DNA from: Paenibacillus kribbensis
GTDB taxonomy: Bacteria; Bacillota; Bacilli; Paenibacillales; Paenibacillaceae
Length of the DNA stretch: 64,000 nt
NCBI RefSeq assembly: GCF_002240415.1
Contig: NZ_CP020028.1
Span: 3,497,501-3,561,500, forward strand
Direction of reading: 5' to 3'
Shown piece after piece: positions 42,477 through 52,543 of the stretch. The first letter of the stretch is position 1. Each line of letters begins with the position of its first letter. A program made the translations under genes and the position numbers. The notes under the pieces are model-generated. The model did not search any database. It saw only the letters and a program-made list of their open reading frames with translations, and was not told the DNA's origin.

Positions 42477-43730
42477 TTAAGATAACAGTTGCTGTACGGG
42501 CTCTCCAGTCTCAGCCGCAATCCGGGCTGTACGCTGAGCCAGACGGCGGCGGGCTACCAGCAAAAACGGAATGCCCAATACGACCGACAGTGTAATCGGA
42601 ACAAAAACGGCAAGCGGCGCCGTTTGCCCATAGCTATCCAGCAACCAGCCGCCAAACAAAGGAGCCAGCACACTGCCCAGATTATTAAAGCCAATCGTAC
42701 CAAAGTAGGTCCCTTTATATTGAGCATCTGCAATCTGATCTATCAGCACATCCAGCATCGTGAACAACAGCACTTCACCTATTGTAAACAGCACCATATC
42801 CAGTATAAACAACCAGCCTGTGTTTAGCATACTGAACAGCAACAAGCTGACCGCAATGCATAGATTTCCTGCAATCAAGGAATTCACTGGGGAAAAACGG
42901 CTAGCCAGCCGCACCAGCGGATACTGGAAAGCCAATACGCACATCGCGTTGGCCGTAAGCATGTATGTAAACCACCGGGTTCCTTCCGCGAAGGATAACG
43001 ATAAAAATTGAGGCATCGTGGAATTGGAATGAGCATAGCCCATCACGCAAAATACGGTTCCTAGCAAAATCGGCATAAATATCGGATCACGGCTGGCTGT
43101 ACGGAACGCCTCCCTCATCCGCAACGGAGCTTCTCCGGTCGTGGTCCCTACACGTAGATCGGAGGCATACCGGGCAAATTGAATCAACAGCAACACCCCA
43201 TACAAGGCGTACACACCAGCAGCTACCATAAATGGCGCCCCCGTGGATGCAGAGCCCAGCAGCAAACCGAGCAGCGGTCCTGCCACCACACCTACATTAA
43301 TGGCCGCATACCTCATATTGTAGATAAGCAGCCTTTTTTCCTTGGGGGTCACATCTGATAACAGTGCTCGCGAGGTTGGCTCGAACAAGGATCTGCACAG
43401 TCCGTTTAGGGCATTAATGACAAAAAAGGCCCAAGCCGCTTCAGCCAACGCAAAAGCAACGAACACAAGCGCCCAACTGGCAATGGACACCAGCATGACT
43501 TTACGCCGTCCGATGCGATCCGAAATATATCCACCGTAAAAGCTGGCAAAAATACCGACCAGCGAACTGACCGATACGATCACTCCCGTATGAAAGGGAG
43601 ATACCCCCAGACGAGTGGTCAAATAAATGGACAAAAACGGAATACTCATCGATGTCGCCATTCGACCAAAAATAGTACCTGCTATAATCGTCCAGGCCAG
43701 TGGGTGAATCGAACGTAGCTGTTCTTTCAT
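42477..43730 (-). CDS. MFS transporter, probable drug exporter
   Basis: Twelve-helix transporter of 417 residues. The motif GGYISDRIGRRKVML after helix 2 is the canonical MFS signature, and LDVLIDQIADAQYKGTYFG follows in the second half as in MdtH-type exporters. Export of drugs or metabolites is likely; the substrate is unknown. It heads a minus-strand pair with the nucleotidyltransferase-fold gene. Confidence 0.88.
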   Translation of the reverse strand: MKEQLRSIHPLAWTIIAGTIFGRMATSMSIPFLSIYLTTRLGVSPFHTGVIVSVSSLVGIFASFYGGYISDRIGRRKVMLVSIASWALVFVAFALAEAAWAFFVINALNGLCRSLFEPTSRALLSDVTPKEKRLLIYNMRYAAINVGVVAGPLLGLLLGSASTGAPFMVAAGVYALYGVLLLIQFARYASDLRVGTTTGEAPLRMREAFRTASRDPIFMPILLGTVFCVMGYAHSNSTMPQFLSLSFAEGTRWFTYMLTANAMCVLAFQYPLVRLASRFSPVNSLIAGNLCIAVSLLLFSMLNTGWLFILDMVLFTIGEVLLFTMLDVLIDQIADAQYKGTYFGTIGFNNLGSVLAPLFGGWLLDSYGQTAPLAVFVPITLSVVLGIPFLLVARRRLAQRTARIAAETGEPVQQLLS

Positions 43731-43977
43731 GTATGTCTCTTGTGCCCCCTTCTCTGTCCCGACTCCTTAAAAAACTTGCACACCACATAGAAGCGTTGTG
43801 TACAAGTCCAATAAGGGGGAATGATCTCAGTTCTGGCCCATAAATCGTTCCAGTTCTACACACGTTGCCTGATAGACAGACTGAAGCGCAGGAGCTGGGG
43901 AATACATCCGAGCGTGACTATTACATAATTATACCTGATTTGCGTCTCTACATTAACCCTGCCTCCCCAAAATGCGA
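43731..43977. other. Gap upstream of the MFS gene, no gene seen
   Basis: The minus strand carries the MFS ribosome site (GGGGG) within the first 30 bases. No promoter or frame was convincing in the rest. Confidence 0.5.
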
Positions 43978-43978
43978 C

Positions 43979-44012
43979 AAAAAAATAAAATACCGGAAAT
44001 ACGGTATTTTAT
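43979..44012 (-). terminator. Terminator of the MarR gene
   Basis: ATAAAATACCG (43985-43995) and CGGTATTTTAT (44002-44012) are a perfect 11-base stem with a 6-base loop. Seven T follow on the minus strand. Confidence 0.88.
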
Positions 44013-44094
44013 CTAAAAGCATAGCATACTTAACCTGAGTCTGAACGTGTACAGCTTGTTATTAGTCGTTACTTTTCTCTCTCAGCTTTGTCCC

Positions 44095-44544
44095 TCATCT
44101 CTGTCTCTCAGCGGTTAGTCCAAGCTTTTTTAGCAAATGAATGGCCTGTTCCTTCTCTTCCACAGACAGACCATCCACCGTCTCCATAATAACACGATGA
44201 TGCTGTGGAAATATTTGCTCAAAGAAATGGCGTCCTTCATCGGTCAATTCTGCATAAATTACACGTCGATCATCTTGTGATGCACGCCGGGTGAGCAAGT
44301 TTTTTTTCTGGAGTTTATCCACGACATACGTTATATTCCCACTGGAGATGAGAACCTTTTCTCCGATTTTTTGCAAGGGCTGCGGTCCACGATAATATAA
44401 CAGATCAAGTACACCAAATTCTGTTGTATTCAATCCATGGCTATGAATATCGCGATTTGTGCGGGACGTGACCGAATTATAAGCACGAGCCAGCACAACA
44501 AACAAGTTAAGCGCCAAATCCTGATCATCTGGTTTTACAGACAT
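44095..44544 (-). CDS. MarR-family regulator
   Basis: Winged-helix regulator of 149 residues. The recognition segment is LQKIGEKVLISSGNITYVVDKLQKKNLLTRR and the wing is ASQDDRRVIYAELTDEG. It resembles the OhrR/MhqR-type group in length, but no redox Cys is present in the N-terminal part. Its own promoter overlaps a palindrome, so autorepression is likely. No target gene is adjacent on the same transcript. Confidence 0.9.
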   Translation of the reverse strand: MSVKPDDQDLALNLFVVLARAYNSVTSRTNRDIHSHGLNTTEFGVLDLLYYRGPQPLQKIGEKVLISSGNITYVVDKLQKKNLLTRRASQDDRRVIYAELTDEGRHFFEQIFPQHHRVIMETVDGLSVEEKEQAIHLLKKLGLTAERQR

Positions 44545-44577
44545 AGTAACAGCCTCCGTTAGTCATATCTTTATTCA

Positions 44578-44606
44578 AAGATATCTTAATTGCAAACTTT
44601 TGTCAA
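44578..44606 (-). promoter_or_regulatory. MarR promoter with operator inside the -10
   Basis: TTGACA (44601-44606) and TATCTT (44578-44583) on the minus strand are 17 bases apart. The -10 is part of the perfect palindrome AAGATATCTT (44578-44587), and another AAAGATAT half site follows downstream. Confidence 0.6.
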
Positions 44607-44647
44607 GTTTAAGCGTTTATCTCTACTGATCATTACAATTTATTATG

Positions 44648-44702
44648 TAAAAAAAGCCCACTCCCCACCAGTCATGTGGCACTGGTACGCGGAGCAGGAC
44701 TT
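44648..44702 (-). terminator. Terminator of the rpiA-vanZ pair
   Basis: An imperfect long stem (AAGCCCACTCC with GGAGCAGGACTT) contains an inner CCAGT/ACTGG stem. A run of seven T follows on the minus strand. Confidence 0.75.
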
Positions 44703-45152
44703 TTATGATACGATCCCTAATCTTTTTCGTAAAAGCACATAGCCAGCGCGGCCACAACATACACCCACAACATTCAGGATGATATCGTCCACATCCATTG
44801 TACCTGCGCCAAGCAGCATTTGGGACGCTTCAAGAACGACCAGCACGGCCACCACCGTTAACAGCAGCCTGCCTATCCTGCGCATGGACACCCAAATAAT
44901 CGGCAAAAGAACGCCGAAGGGAATGAATACGCCAATATTACCAAGCAAATTAACACCCCATACCCGAAAAGGGAACGACTGCATCGCCCGACAATATTGT
45001 CTAATTGTATCAAACGGAACGATATTGTACGAATACGGAGGTCCCGGTCGCAGGGTACGCCCAAACCCGAGAAACATCCAGTATAGCAGAAGCGCTGTAT
45101 ATAAAATGAATAGCACAAATGCCACATTACGAAGCAGCCGGGTACCCGCCAT
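44703..45152 (-). CDS. VanZ-like family membrane protein
   Basis: A 149-residue protein with four transmembrane segments. Family features are TALLLYWMFLGFGRTLRPGPPYSYNIVPFDTI, NLLGNIGVFIPFGVLLP and GTMDVDDIILNVVGVCCG. VanZ relatives are linked to low-level teicoplanin resistance; most have no known role. Its start codon shares one base with the rpiA stop codon, so it is translationally coupled to rpiA. Confidence 0.9.
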   Translation of the reverse strand: MAGTRLLRNVAFVLFILYTALLLYWMFLGFGRTLRPGPPYSYNIVPFDTIRQYCRAMQSFPFRVWGVNLLGNIGVFIPFGVLLPIIWVSMRRIGRLLLTVVAVLVVLEASQMLLGAGTMDVDDIILNVVGVCCGRAGYVLLRKRLGIVS

Positions 45153-45820
45153 TACTTGTTACGGATGTCGATCTGTCCATTGGCTCGTGCGATAATGACC
45201 TGATCCGCCATATTAATGAACAACCCGTTTTCGACGACCCCCGGGATTTGATTCAAGCGGATTTCCAGCTCTTGCGGGTTCTCAATCGTTCCATAGCGGC
45301 AATCGGCAATATAATTACCGTTATCCGTCAGGTAGCGCTCCCCGTCCTGGATACGCCATTCCGCTTGGCAGCCTGTCTGCCGCAAAGCCTCCAACGTCCA
45401 TTCACTGGCAAAAGGTACGACTTCAACAGGCAGAGGAAATGTACCTAGCACCTTTACATCCTTGGACTCATCCACAATAATGATTAATCGGTCGCTGTTG
45501 CTTTCCACAATTTTTTCTCTCAATAGAGCTCCGCCCCCGCCCTTCACCAGCACCAGTTGCTCATTTACTTCGTCTGCTCCATCAATAGTAACGTCGAGCC
45601 TTCCAATCTGATCAAACGGAATGATGGGAATTCCCAGTTCTCTGGCCAAATCCTCCGAGGCTTGGGATGTAGCTACAGCCTGTATATGTAATCCTTGCGC
45701 TACACGCTCACCGATTTTTTGAATGGCCCAATAAGCTGTCGAGCCTGTACCAAGTCCTACTTTCATGCCATCCTGAATCGCCTCTACTGCTTTTTCAGCC
45801 GCTTTTTGCTTTAAATTCAT
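45152..45820 (-). CDS. rpiA: Ribose-5-phosphate isomerase A
   Basis: Interconverts ribose 5-phosphate and ribulose 5-phosphate in the pentose-phosphate pathway. The 222-residue protein has GLGTGSTAYWAI (substrate loop), DVTIDGADEVN (catalytic Asp region) and VKGGGGALLREKIV with the catalytic Glu and Lys. The ATG at 45818-45820 (MNLKQKAAEKAVE) lies 8 bases after AGGAG; an ATG six bases earlier is too close to it. Confidence 0.96.
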   Translation of the reverse strand: MNLKQKAAEKAVEAIQDGMKVGLGTGSTAYWAIQKIGERVAQGLHIQAVATSQASEDLARELGIPIIPFDQIGRLDVTIDGADEVNEQLVLVKGGGGALLREKIVESNSDRLIIIVDESKDVKVLGTFPLPVEVVPFASEWTLEALRQTGCQAEWRIQDGERYLTDNGNYIADCRYGTIENPQELEIRLNQIPGVVENGLFINMADQVIIARANGQIDIRNK

Positions 45821-45881
45821 GCTCATCTCTCCTGCTATATAGGCTAGTATTGGTTCACTATTCATTGTATATGAAAACGTT

Positions 45882-46352
45882 TTATAAAGACAGATGCAGC
45901 TTTTTACCATAACAAAGACTGTTAACATCGTGTTCATACTCGCCGAATCGTTCAATCGGCTCGTAACCCTGCTTCGTATAAAGAGCAATCGCTTCAGGTT
46001 GAGCCGCGCCGGTCTCCAGCTTAATCCTTAAGGTTCCCCGCTTTCGAGCCTCATCCTCCAAAAAGGATAACAGACTGACAGCAATTCCTTGCCTGCGATA
46101 AGAGGGATCGACATAAAATCTTTTAAGCTCCATCGCTTCTGCATCTATAGGTCTAAGTCCTCCACAAGCAACAGGTTTTGCATCCATGTACACAACAGCG
46201 AAAATCATTTCCTTCACTTTCGGATTGGAAAAATCAACCAAATAAATTTCGTCGGCAGGATACCTTTTCAGCAAGTCCTCATCCAGCTTTTGAATTAATT
46301 CATGCAGATCCGCATGGTCACTCTTAACCTTTACAATCGTAAGCTTGGACAT
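45882..46352 (-). CDS. GNAT-family N-acetyltransferase
   Basis: A 156-residue acetyltransferase. The acetyl-CoA loop is FYVDPSYRRQGIAVSLLSFLEDEARKRG, followed by LETGAAQPEAIALYTKQGYEPIERFG. The substrate is unknown. It lies 61 bases upstream of rpiA on the same strand. Confidence 0.88.
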   Translation of the reverse strand: MSKLTIVKVKSDHADLHELIQKLDEDLLKRYPADEIYLVDFSNPKVKEMIFAVVYMDAKPVACGGLRPIDAEAMELKRFYVDPSYRRQGIAVSLLSFLEDEARKRGTLRIKLETGAAQPEAIALYTKQGYEPIERFGEYEHDVNSLCYGKKLHLSL

Positions 46353-46818
46353 TCTTCTCCTCCCTCTTCTCTATACATAGTTATATTGACTCATATTGCA
46401 AACAATTCACAAAAAACGCGACAAATCGGGCATTTAGGACGCCTGCTATGAAAAATGTACCAAATTGACAGTGCAATTAACTCTATTATAAAGTATGATA
46501 GTTTCTGTTGAATAGTCACTTATGTACTGAAATGAATTCGATTTTCAAGTTGAAGTATAAATTGGAAAATACTGAAACACACACAGCGTTTACCTATTAA
46601 AATTTATTTTTTTTATGTTATAAGGTATTCATTTCATGGGCTTTTTGTACGACATATATATAGGGATACATACTTGTTATTTAGAAGGACTAAAGACCTA
46701 ATACATAAAAATCAAGGGTCTATTAACTCCATTATTCCGTTTGTAAGGGGAACTTGATTATCTCATTAGATAAGCGGTTCAACACCATATACAAAAATAC
46801 AACCAGGGAGTGAGCATT
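46353..46818. other. AT-rich gap between divergent genes
   Basis: The plus strand has a good promoter, TTGACA (46465-46470) and TATAAA (46487-46492) with a 16-base spacer, far upstream of the chemoreceptor. It implies a leader of roughly 320 bases. I recognised no riboswitch, tRNA or small gene in it. Confidence 0.5.
46465..46492 (+). promoter_or_regulatory. Distal promoter upstream of the chemoreceptor
   Basis: TTGACA and TATAAA on the plus strand are separated by 16 bases. It may serve the chemoreceptor with a long leader, or an unrecognised small transcript. Confidence 0.5.
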
Positions 46819-48588
46819 TTGAAAAAGTGGAGTAGCTTATCATTCTTCACCAAGAACTTATTATTATCATTCTTCAACATCGTATTGATCGGGCTAGTCC
46901 TCATCGTGTCCAGCTATCTGATCCAGCGTACGATTTTGATAGACCAACTGCACGGGCAAGTAGAGAAAATCACATTGAAGTGGGCCCAAGGCATTAAGGC
47001 GGATGAAGTATCCCAAGCCGTTCAAGAAAAAAATTATGACGGACCCGTTCAAGCCAAACTCCGTGCCTACCTGGATAATATTATGGCAACGAATCCGAAT
47101 ATCGCTCATGCCTATATTTTCGGGACGGAACTGGAAGGCGGCGATCAGACATCCATTGTTGCGATGCCGACCGATCTGAGAGAATCATTTGAAAAAGATA
47201 AAATGGGTGTTGGCGCTATGTACCAACAGCCTAACGTTGTGGTGGTAGGCGTAGCCGATATGCTAGACAGCGGCAAACCAACCTTCACCAGCTTCTACGA
47301 TGACTCTTTTGGTACATGGACCACTTTGATGACTCCGATTAAAGATCCAAGTGGCAAAATCTTTGCATATTTTGCTGTCGATGCAGATGCCAGTGCTGTA
47401 CCTGCCGGATTGACCAAGCTGCTCATTAGCGGTGCTACCATTTTGGTCATTTTCCTGCTGATCTGTCTGGTACTTCAATATTGGGTTGTAAGACGTACGT
47501 TGACGCCGATCAAGCAACTCATGTACGGTATCAGTGAAGTAAGCCAAGGAAACCTGGATGTTCAAATTCATGCAGGCCAGGATGATTTGGGACTCGTGAA
47601 TCAGAACTTTAATGACATGGTAAGCCATATTAACAGCATCATGACCAAAGTGAAGCAGACAACGGATGAAGTCAATGAATCGGCGAAGGAACTACTCGCA
47701 ATCTGCGAACAAAACGGTGTTAATTCAAACATTATAAATCAGAATATCAATGAAATTACGAATAACATCCGCGCACAAGAAAAAGCAACGGGGGATAGTG
47801 CACGAGCCATGTCTGAAATGGCTTCGGTCATCCAAAATATCGCAGCCAGCTCTACTACTGTTGCAGAAGAAGCAAATTCGGTCGAGAAGCGCTCTAACGA
47901 AGGTAACGAAATTATAGGCAAGGTTTCTTCACAAATGCATTTAATTACAGACTCTGTTACCAATACATCCCGCATCATCAAGCTGCTTGATAACCGTTCG
48001 CAAGAAATTGGTAACATTATCGGTACGATTTCTGGCATTTCCAGCCAGACGAATCTGCTTGCCTTGAATGCTTCTATTGAAGCAGCACGTGTCGGTGAAG
48101 AAGGCAAAGGCTTTGCCGTCGTTGCCAGTGAGGTTCGCAAGTTAGCAGAACAATCAGCGGAAGCAACCAAACAAATTACAACCCTAATAGAAGAAATCCA
48201 AAGTGAAATCGGACAAGCCGTAATTTCCATGGAGAAAGGTAACATTGAAGTTCAGAATGGGATCGTTGTAGCTGGACAAGCCGGCGAGCTGTTCAGTGAC
48301 ATTTTGCAAGCAACTAAAAATGTAGCAATGCAAATTCAGGAAGTATCCAGTGCAACAGAGGAAATTTCTGCGGGTACACAAGAAATGACAGCAACGGCAG
48401 ACGACCTCTCCTCCACCGTAAGCAAAACAGCTGACAACAGCATTCATATTGCACAAACGGTTGATGAACAAAAAGCTTCTCTGGACTCCATCATAGATTC
48501 GTCCTATAAATTGTCGTCTATGTCTGAAGAGCTCCAAGAAATTACTTCTTATTTTAAAATTAAGGACACCAACCGTACCAAATCATAA
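46819..48588 (+). CDS. Methyl-accepting chemotaxis protein (Cache-type sensor)
   Basis: Chemoreceptor of 589 residues with two transmembrane helices (about 15-37 and 197-218) enclosing a periplasmic-side sensor of about 160 residues, probably a single Cache domain. A HAMP region (about 218-272) and a long signalling coiled coil follow. The conserved tip is [20 protein letters not shown]. The start is TTG at 46819, 5 bases after GGGAGTGA; the GTG at 46810 overlaps that site. It would signal to CheA/CheW. Confidence 0.93.
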   Translation: MKKWSSLSFFTKNLLLSFFNIVLIGLVLIVSSYLIQRTILIDQLHGQVEKITLKWAQGIKADEVSQAVQEKNYDGPVQAKLRAYLDNIMATNPNIAHAYIFGTELEGGDQTSIVAMPTDLRESFEKDKMGVGAMYQQPNVVVVGVADMLDSGKPTFTSFYDDSFGTWTTLMTPIKDPSGKIFAYFAVDADASAVPAGLTKLLISGATILVIFLLICLVLQYWVVRRTLTPIKQLMYGISEVSQGNLDVQIHAGQDDLGLVNQNFNDMVSHINSIMTKVKQTTDEVNESAKELLAICEQNGVNSNIINQNINEITNNIRAQEKATGDSARAMSEMASVIQNIAASSTTVAEEANSVEKRSNEGNEIIGKVSSQMHLITDSVTNTSRIIKLLDNRSQEIGNIIGTISGISSQTNLLALNASIEAARVGEEGKGFAVVASEVRKLAEQSAEATKQITTLIEEIQSEIGQAVISMEKGNIEVQNGIVVAGQAGELFSDILQATKNVAMQIQEVSSATEEISAGTQEMTATADDLSSTVSKTADNSIHIAQTVDEQKASLDSIIDSSYKLSSMSEELQEITSYFKIKDTNRTKS

Positions 48589-48635
48589 CAATCATTCTAT
48601 CGACTCCAATGTTTTTCATAAACAAGTCGCTCAGT

Positions 48636-48685
48636 AATGCCTCCCTCCTGTTCATGCATTTGAAGGGATGGGAGGCATTTCTGGC
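48636..48685 (+). terminator. Terminator after the chemoreceptor gene
   Basis: AATGCCTCCC (48636-48645) pairs with GGGAGGCATT (48670-48679). The following T-tract is weak, so read-through into the NRPS gene is possible. Confidence 0.65.
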
Positions 48686-48729
48686 TTTATCCATATATGA
48701 AGATATCAAACATTCAGGAGGTAAGCGTA

Positions 48730-51700
48730 ATGGTTTCAATACTACAAAACAGTTCACAAACAGCGCCGTCCCCGTTCCTGGTTCCCTTGGATTTTGCACG
48801 TATACAACGCAAGCATACATACTCTACTTATCGAGTAGAGCTAGAACCGTCCATCTCTGAGCTGCTGAACCAGCAAACAGCAGCGGAAGTCAAACACGCG
48901 TTGCTATTATCAGCGTATACCGCATGGGTATACCGTCTGTCCGCAGAAGAAGAAGTTTCTTTTTCTACTTTTGTGCCTCAATCGGGTCTGCTTACAGCCT
49001 CACTGACGATCGAAAAGGAAACGACTTTCCATGAACTGACAGGCTTGTTTCAGGAAATGCTTCGTAAGTCCGACGCTTACCTGGCAGAACCGCAAGCCGA
49101 TACGTCATTCTCGGCAAATCTGCCTACAGACGGCGGTGCAGAATCCCGTATTATGGACTGGGCTGTCAGCGAAAACAGCGGCTCTTATCAAATACAGATA
49201 CGGTATGATGATTCACTCCTTCTGGAAACAACGATTGTCCGGTATGCGGAATATTTCGAAGCCCTTCTGCGTGGCGCACTAACCAGCAGCCTTGCCCTTG
49301 TGAATTCAATTGACATATTGTCTGATGCCGATCGGGCTGCTCATGAAGCTTTAAATAACACAGTCGTGAAGTATCCTGAGCATCAAACCATTCACGGAAT
49401 GTTTGAGGAGGCGGCTTCACAATATCCTGATCGTCCGGCTATTGCTTCCCACGCCGGAGAGTATACGTACCGTGAGCTGAACGAACGTGCTAATCAGGTC
49501 GCACGTGTGTTGCTATCCAAGGGTCTTGCCAAAGGCGAATTCGTGACCATCTTCATGGAACGAAGCCTGGAGACCGTTATTTCCCTGCTCGGTATCCTGA
49601 AAGCCGGTGGTGTGTACGTACCTGTCGATCCAGCCCACCCCGCTGACCGGAGTAGCTACATCGTCGAGGATACGCGTTCTCCCTTTGTCCTGACGACTTC
49701 TGCACTGATGGAGCAAGCGACTGAACTGTGCGGCTCCATTGAGACAGTAAAAGAAATTCTAGCCATTAACGGACCCCTGGCAGGTTATGCAGCAAGCAAT
49801 CCGAACATTAACGTAGGTCCGGATGATCTCGCATATGTTATCTATACATCCGGCTCGACAGGCAAACCGAAAGGTGCCTTGATCGCTCACCGCGGGGTCG
49901 TTAACCTGGGGGCTGTTGTGCAACGCGATTGCGATATCACATCTCAGGATGTATTGACCCAATTCGCGACCTATAGCTTTGATGCATCTGTTTGGGATAC
50001 GATTGGAGCCTTGTTCTACGGTGCAAAGCTGTATCTGCTGTCTTCCGAAGAACGTGTATCTGTTGAAGAATTCGCAGAAGCCATCGCACGTACCGGTACG
50101 ACGATTATTACCATTTTGCCAACTGTATTCTTTAATCAGCTGTCTACGTACTTATCAGACGAAGGCTATCGCAAACTCGCCAAAGTACGGATTGTTACCG
50201 TGGCAGGCGAAGCGCTGTACGGCTCACAGGTTCGAGCGTTCCAGCGCAAATTCGGTACAGATACAGACATTGTCAACGTATATGGACCGACCGAGTGCAC
50301 CGTGGCGACGACGACCCACCGTGTTCGTGGTGCTGTGCCTGAGCATGTCGTTAACATTCCGATCGGCAAACCTATCTACAATTACAAAGTCTACATCGTC
50401 AACGAGGATAACAAGCTGTGCCCTGTCAATATTCCAGGTGAAGTGTGCATTGCTACTCCTGCGTTGGCCCATGGCTACCTCCATCAGCCGGAGCGTACAG
50501 CCCAATCGTTCGTGGACAACCCTTTTGCTCCGGGTGAAAAAATGTACCGCTCGGGTGATATCGCCAAGCTGCTGCCAGACGGCACGATTGAATACGTAAG
50601 CCGGAAGGATTCGCAGCTCAAAATTCGGGGAAACCGGATCGAAATTGGGGAGATCGAGGACCACTTCTCCAAACATCCGGGCGTTCAGGACGTGGCGGTC
50701 GTAGCCGTCAAGGATCATACGGATCAAAATATGCTGGTGGGCTATTTCACCACTTCAGACGGACAATCCATCCCGCAGGACGTGATTCAGTCTTATATCG
50801 GGAGCAAGCTGCCCTCCTATTTTGTACCGAGCCATGTCGTGCATCTGGAAGCCATGCCGATTTCACCGACTGGCAAGATTGACCGGAAAAAGCTGGCCCT
50901 GCTCCCACTTCCCGAAGTACCTGACCTTTCATTTGGCGGAGAGCCTGTCCGGGAAGGGACCGAAACGCTCATTGCGGAAGCATGGGCACAGGTGCTTGGC
51001 AAAAACAATATTGGCGCAACCGATGATTTCTTCCTGATCGGGGGCGATTCGCTTCGTGTCATTCATGTACTGGCTATTTTGAAGCCGCGTTATGGCGCAC
51101 TGCGTATCGGAGATTTTTTCCGCTATAAAACCATTCGTGAGCTTGCAGAATACGTGGAGCAATTAGGTACAGAACAAGCGCCACTACGCAAAGCAGTGAC
51201 GGTTCCTCAAGAAAAAACAGACCTGAATGAGCATCCGATTGAGCTGTCCAGCAATTCGGATATCGCTGAAGTGCGCGACATGCGTGTTATTTTGTTGACC
51301 GGAGCTACAGGCTATCTTGGTTCACACATTTTGTATGACCTGCTTCAACGGACAGAAGCCCAAGTATACGCGATGGTACGCCCTTCCCAGGACGGTCCAT
51401 GCGGTATTGAGCGTATTCAATCTGTCATGACAGGATATTTCGGACCCGGTATCTCTGACTTGATCAAGGGACGAGTCCAACCCGTATATGGAGATCTGGA
51501 GCAGGCAGACCTTGGCCTCTCTTCCGTAGACCGCCATATGCTGGAGCATCTAATCGACGGCATCATTCACAGCGCCGCTGACGTCCGCCATTTTGGTGAT
51601 TCAGCAACCTTTGATCGTACAAATGTGACCGGGACACTGGAGCTGCTAAAAATCGCCCAAGCGAAGCCGGGAGTATCCTTCCATCATGTCTCAACAATGG

Positions 51701-52425
51701 GCATACCGGAGGATCTGGCAAACGAGGGAAAATGGGAATCCGTATTGGATCTGTCTTCCTTCACGGATGATCTGAGCGTGGACAACCTGTACACGAACAG
51801 TAAACTGGCGGCAGAAAAGCTGTTGTTCCATGCGGCTCAAGCAGGTACGCCTGTCTCCATCTATCGTGCAGGTAATTTGACGGCCCACTCGGCGAACGGA
51901 CGCTTCCAGCGCAATATCGACAGCAACGCCTACTATCGTATGATCAAAGCGATGCTGCTGCTGGGCAAGGCGCCGCAGGCCGATTGGCATACAGACTTCA
52001 CGCCGATTGATTATGCCAGCCGCGCGATCGTAGAGCTGTCCGTTCACCAAAAAAGCTCGAACCGCATTTTCCATATCTGCAATCCGAACCCGCTTCCGTA
52101 TGACGAGCTGATTGCTATGGTAAACAAGCTGGGCTATGCTGTGGAAACCCTGCCTTTTGACGATTACAGTGCTTGGCTGCTGAATCCGTCTTCCGGTATT
52201 CAGGAGGATGCACTCCACCTCGCTATGGGGCAGCTTGAAGGCGACGGAGCCAAGGATTCTGCTTATCGGTACGGATGCACTGTAACCACGTCTCTGCTGG
52301 AGCAGGCTGGCGTCCAATGCCCGGTAACCGATCTGAATTTTATTCGAAACATGATCCAACATGCCGTCGAGATCGGTTATTTCCCGGCTTCATCATCGGT
52401 ATCCGCAAAAGCAACACAGAGGTAA
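48730..52425 (+). CDS. NRPS-like protein: truncated C, adenylation, PCP, thioester reductase
   Basis: A free-standing 1231-residue assembly-line enzyme. About 200 N-terminal residues look like the rear lobe of a condensation domain; the HHxxxDG active site is absent. The adenylation domain follows (YTSGSTGKPKG, YGPTE, SGDIAKLLPDG, K in SPTGKIDRKK), with specificity residues reading D-A-W-T-T-A-V-V-A. The carrier domain has its phosphopantetheine Ser near residue 773 (GGDSLR). A C-terminal NAD(P)H reductase (TGATGYLGSH near 855; YTNSK near 1020) would release an aldehyde or alcohol. The ATG at 48730 follows CAGGAGG. The product is unknown. Confidence 0.9.
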   Translation: MVSILQNSSQTAPSPFLVPLDFARIQRKHTYSTYRVELEPSISELLNQQTAAEVKHALLLSAYTAWVYRLSAEEEVSFSTFVPQSGLLTASLTIEKETTFHELTGLFQEMLRKSDAYLAEPQADTSFSANLPTDGGAESRIMDWAVSENSGSYQIQIRYDDSLLLETTIVRYAEYFEALLRGALTSSLALVNSIDILSDADRAAHEALNNTVVKYPEHQTIHGMFEEAASQYPDRPAIASHAGEYTYRELNERANQVARVLLSKGLAKGEFVTIFMERSLETVISLLGILKAGGVYVPVDPAHPADRSSYIVEDTRSPFVLTTSALMEQATELCGSIETVKEILAINGPLAGYAASNPNINVGPDDLAYVIYTSGSTGKPKGALIAHRGVVNLGAVVQRDCDITSQDVLTQFATYSFDASVWDTIGALFYGAKLYLLSSEERVSVEEFAEAIARTGTTIITILPTVFFNQLSTYLSDEGYRKLAKVRIVTVAGEALYGSQVRAFQRKFGTDTDIVNVYGPTECTVATTTHRVRGAVPEHVVNIPIGKPIYNYKVYIVNEDNKLCPVNIPGEVCIATPALAHGYLHQPERTAQSFVDNPFAPGEKMYRSGDIAKLLPDGTIEYVSRKDSQLKIRGNRIEIGEIEDHFSKHPGVQDVAVVAVKDHTDQNMLVGYFTTSDGQSIPQDVIQSYIGSKLPSYFVPSHVVHLEAMPISPTGKIDRKKLALLPLPEVPDLSFGGEPVREGTETLIAEAWAQVLGKNNIGATDDFFLIGGDSLRVIHVLAILKPRYGALRIGDFFRYKTIRELAEYVEQLGTEQAPLRKAVTVPQEKTDLNEHPIELSSNSDIAEVRDMRVILLTGATGYLGSHILYDLLQRTEAQVYAMVRPSQDGPCGIERIQSVMTGYFGPGISDLIKGRVQPVYGDLEQADLGLSSVDRHMLEHLIDGIIHSAADVRHFGDSATFDRTNVTGTLELLKIAQAKPGVSFHHVSTMGIPEDLANEGKWESVLDLSSFTDDLSVDNLYTNSKLAAEKLLFHAAQAGTPVSIYRAGNLTAHSANGRFQRNIDSNAYYRMIKAMLLLGKAPQADWHTDFTPIDYASRAIVELSVHQKSSNRIFHICNPNPLPYDELIAMVNKLGYAVETLPFDDYSAWLLNPSSGIQEDALHLAMGQLEGDGAKDSAYRYGCTVTTSLLEQAGVQCPVTDLNFIRNMIQHAVEIGYFPASSSVSAKATQR

Positions 52426-52543
52426 CAAAGTTGTGATATTTCCCCCGCGTGTATTAGGTATGATAGACTAGATTTTGCTAGTTTCATCTTTAGTATTAAA
52501 CCTCAATACTCAGAATTTTTTGCATGCGGGGGATGTCATTCAA

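Noticed and set aside
46493..46818. A c-di-GMP riboswitch before the chemoreceptor
   Set aside because: The conserved GEMM sequence elements are not visible.
51691..52362. A 223-residue minus-strand frame inside the NRPS gene
   Set aside because: The plus-strand reductase motifs are clear; the antisense frame has no ribosome site or recognised domain.
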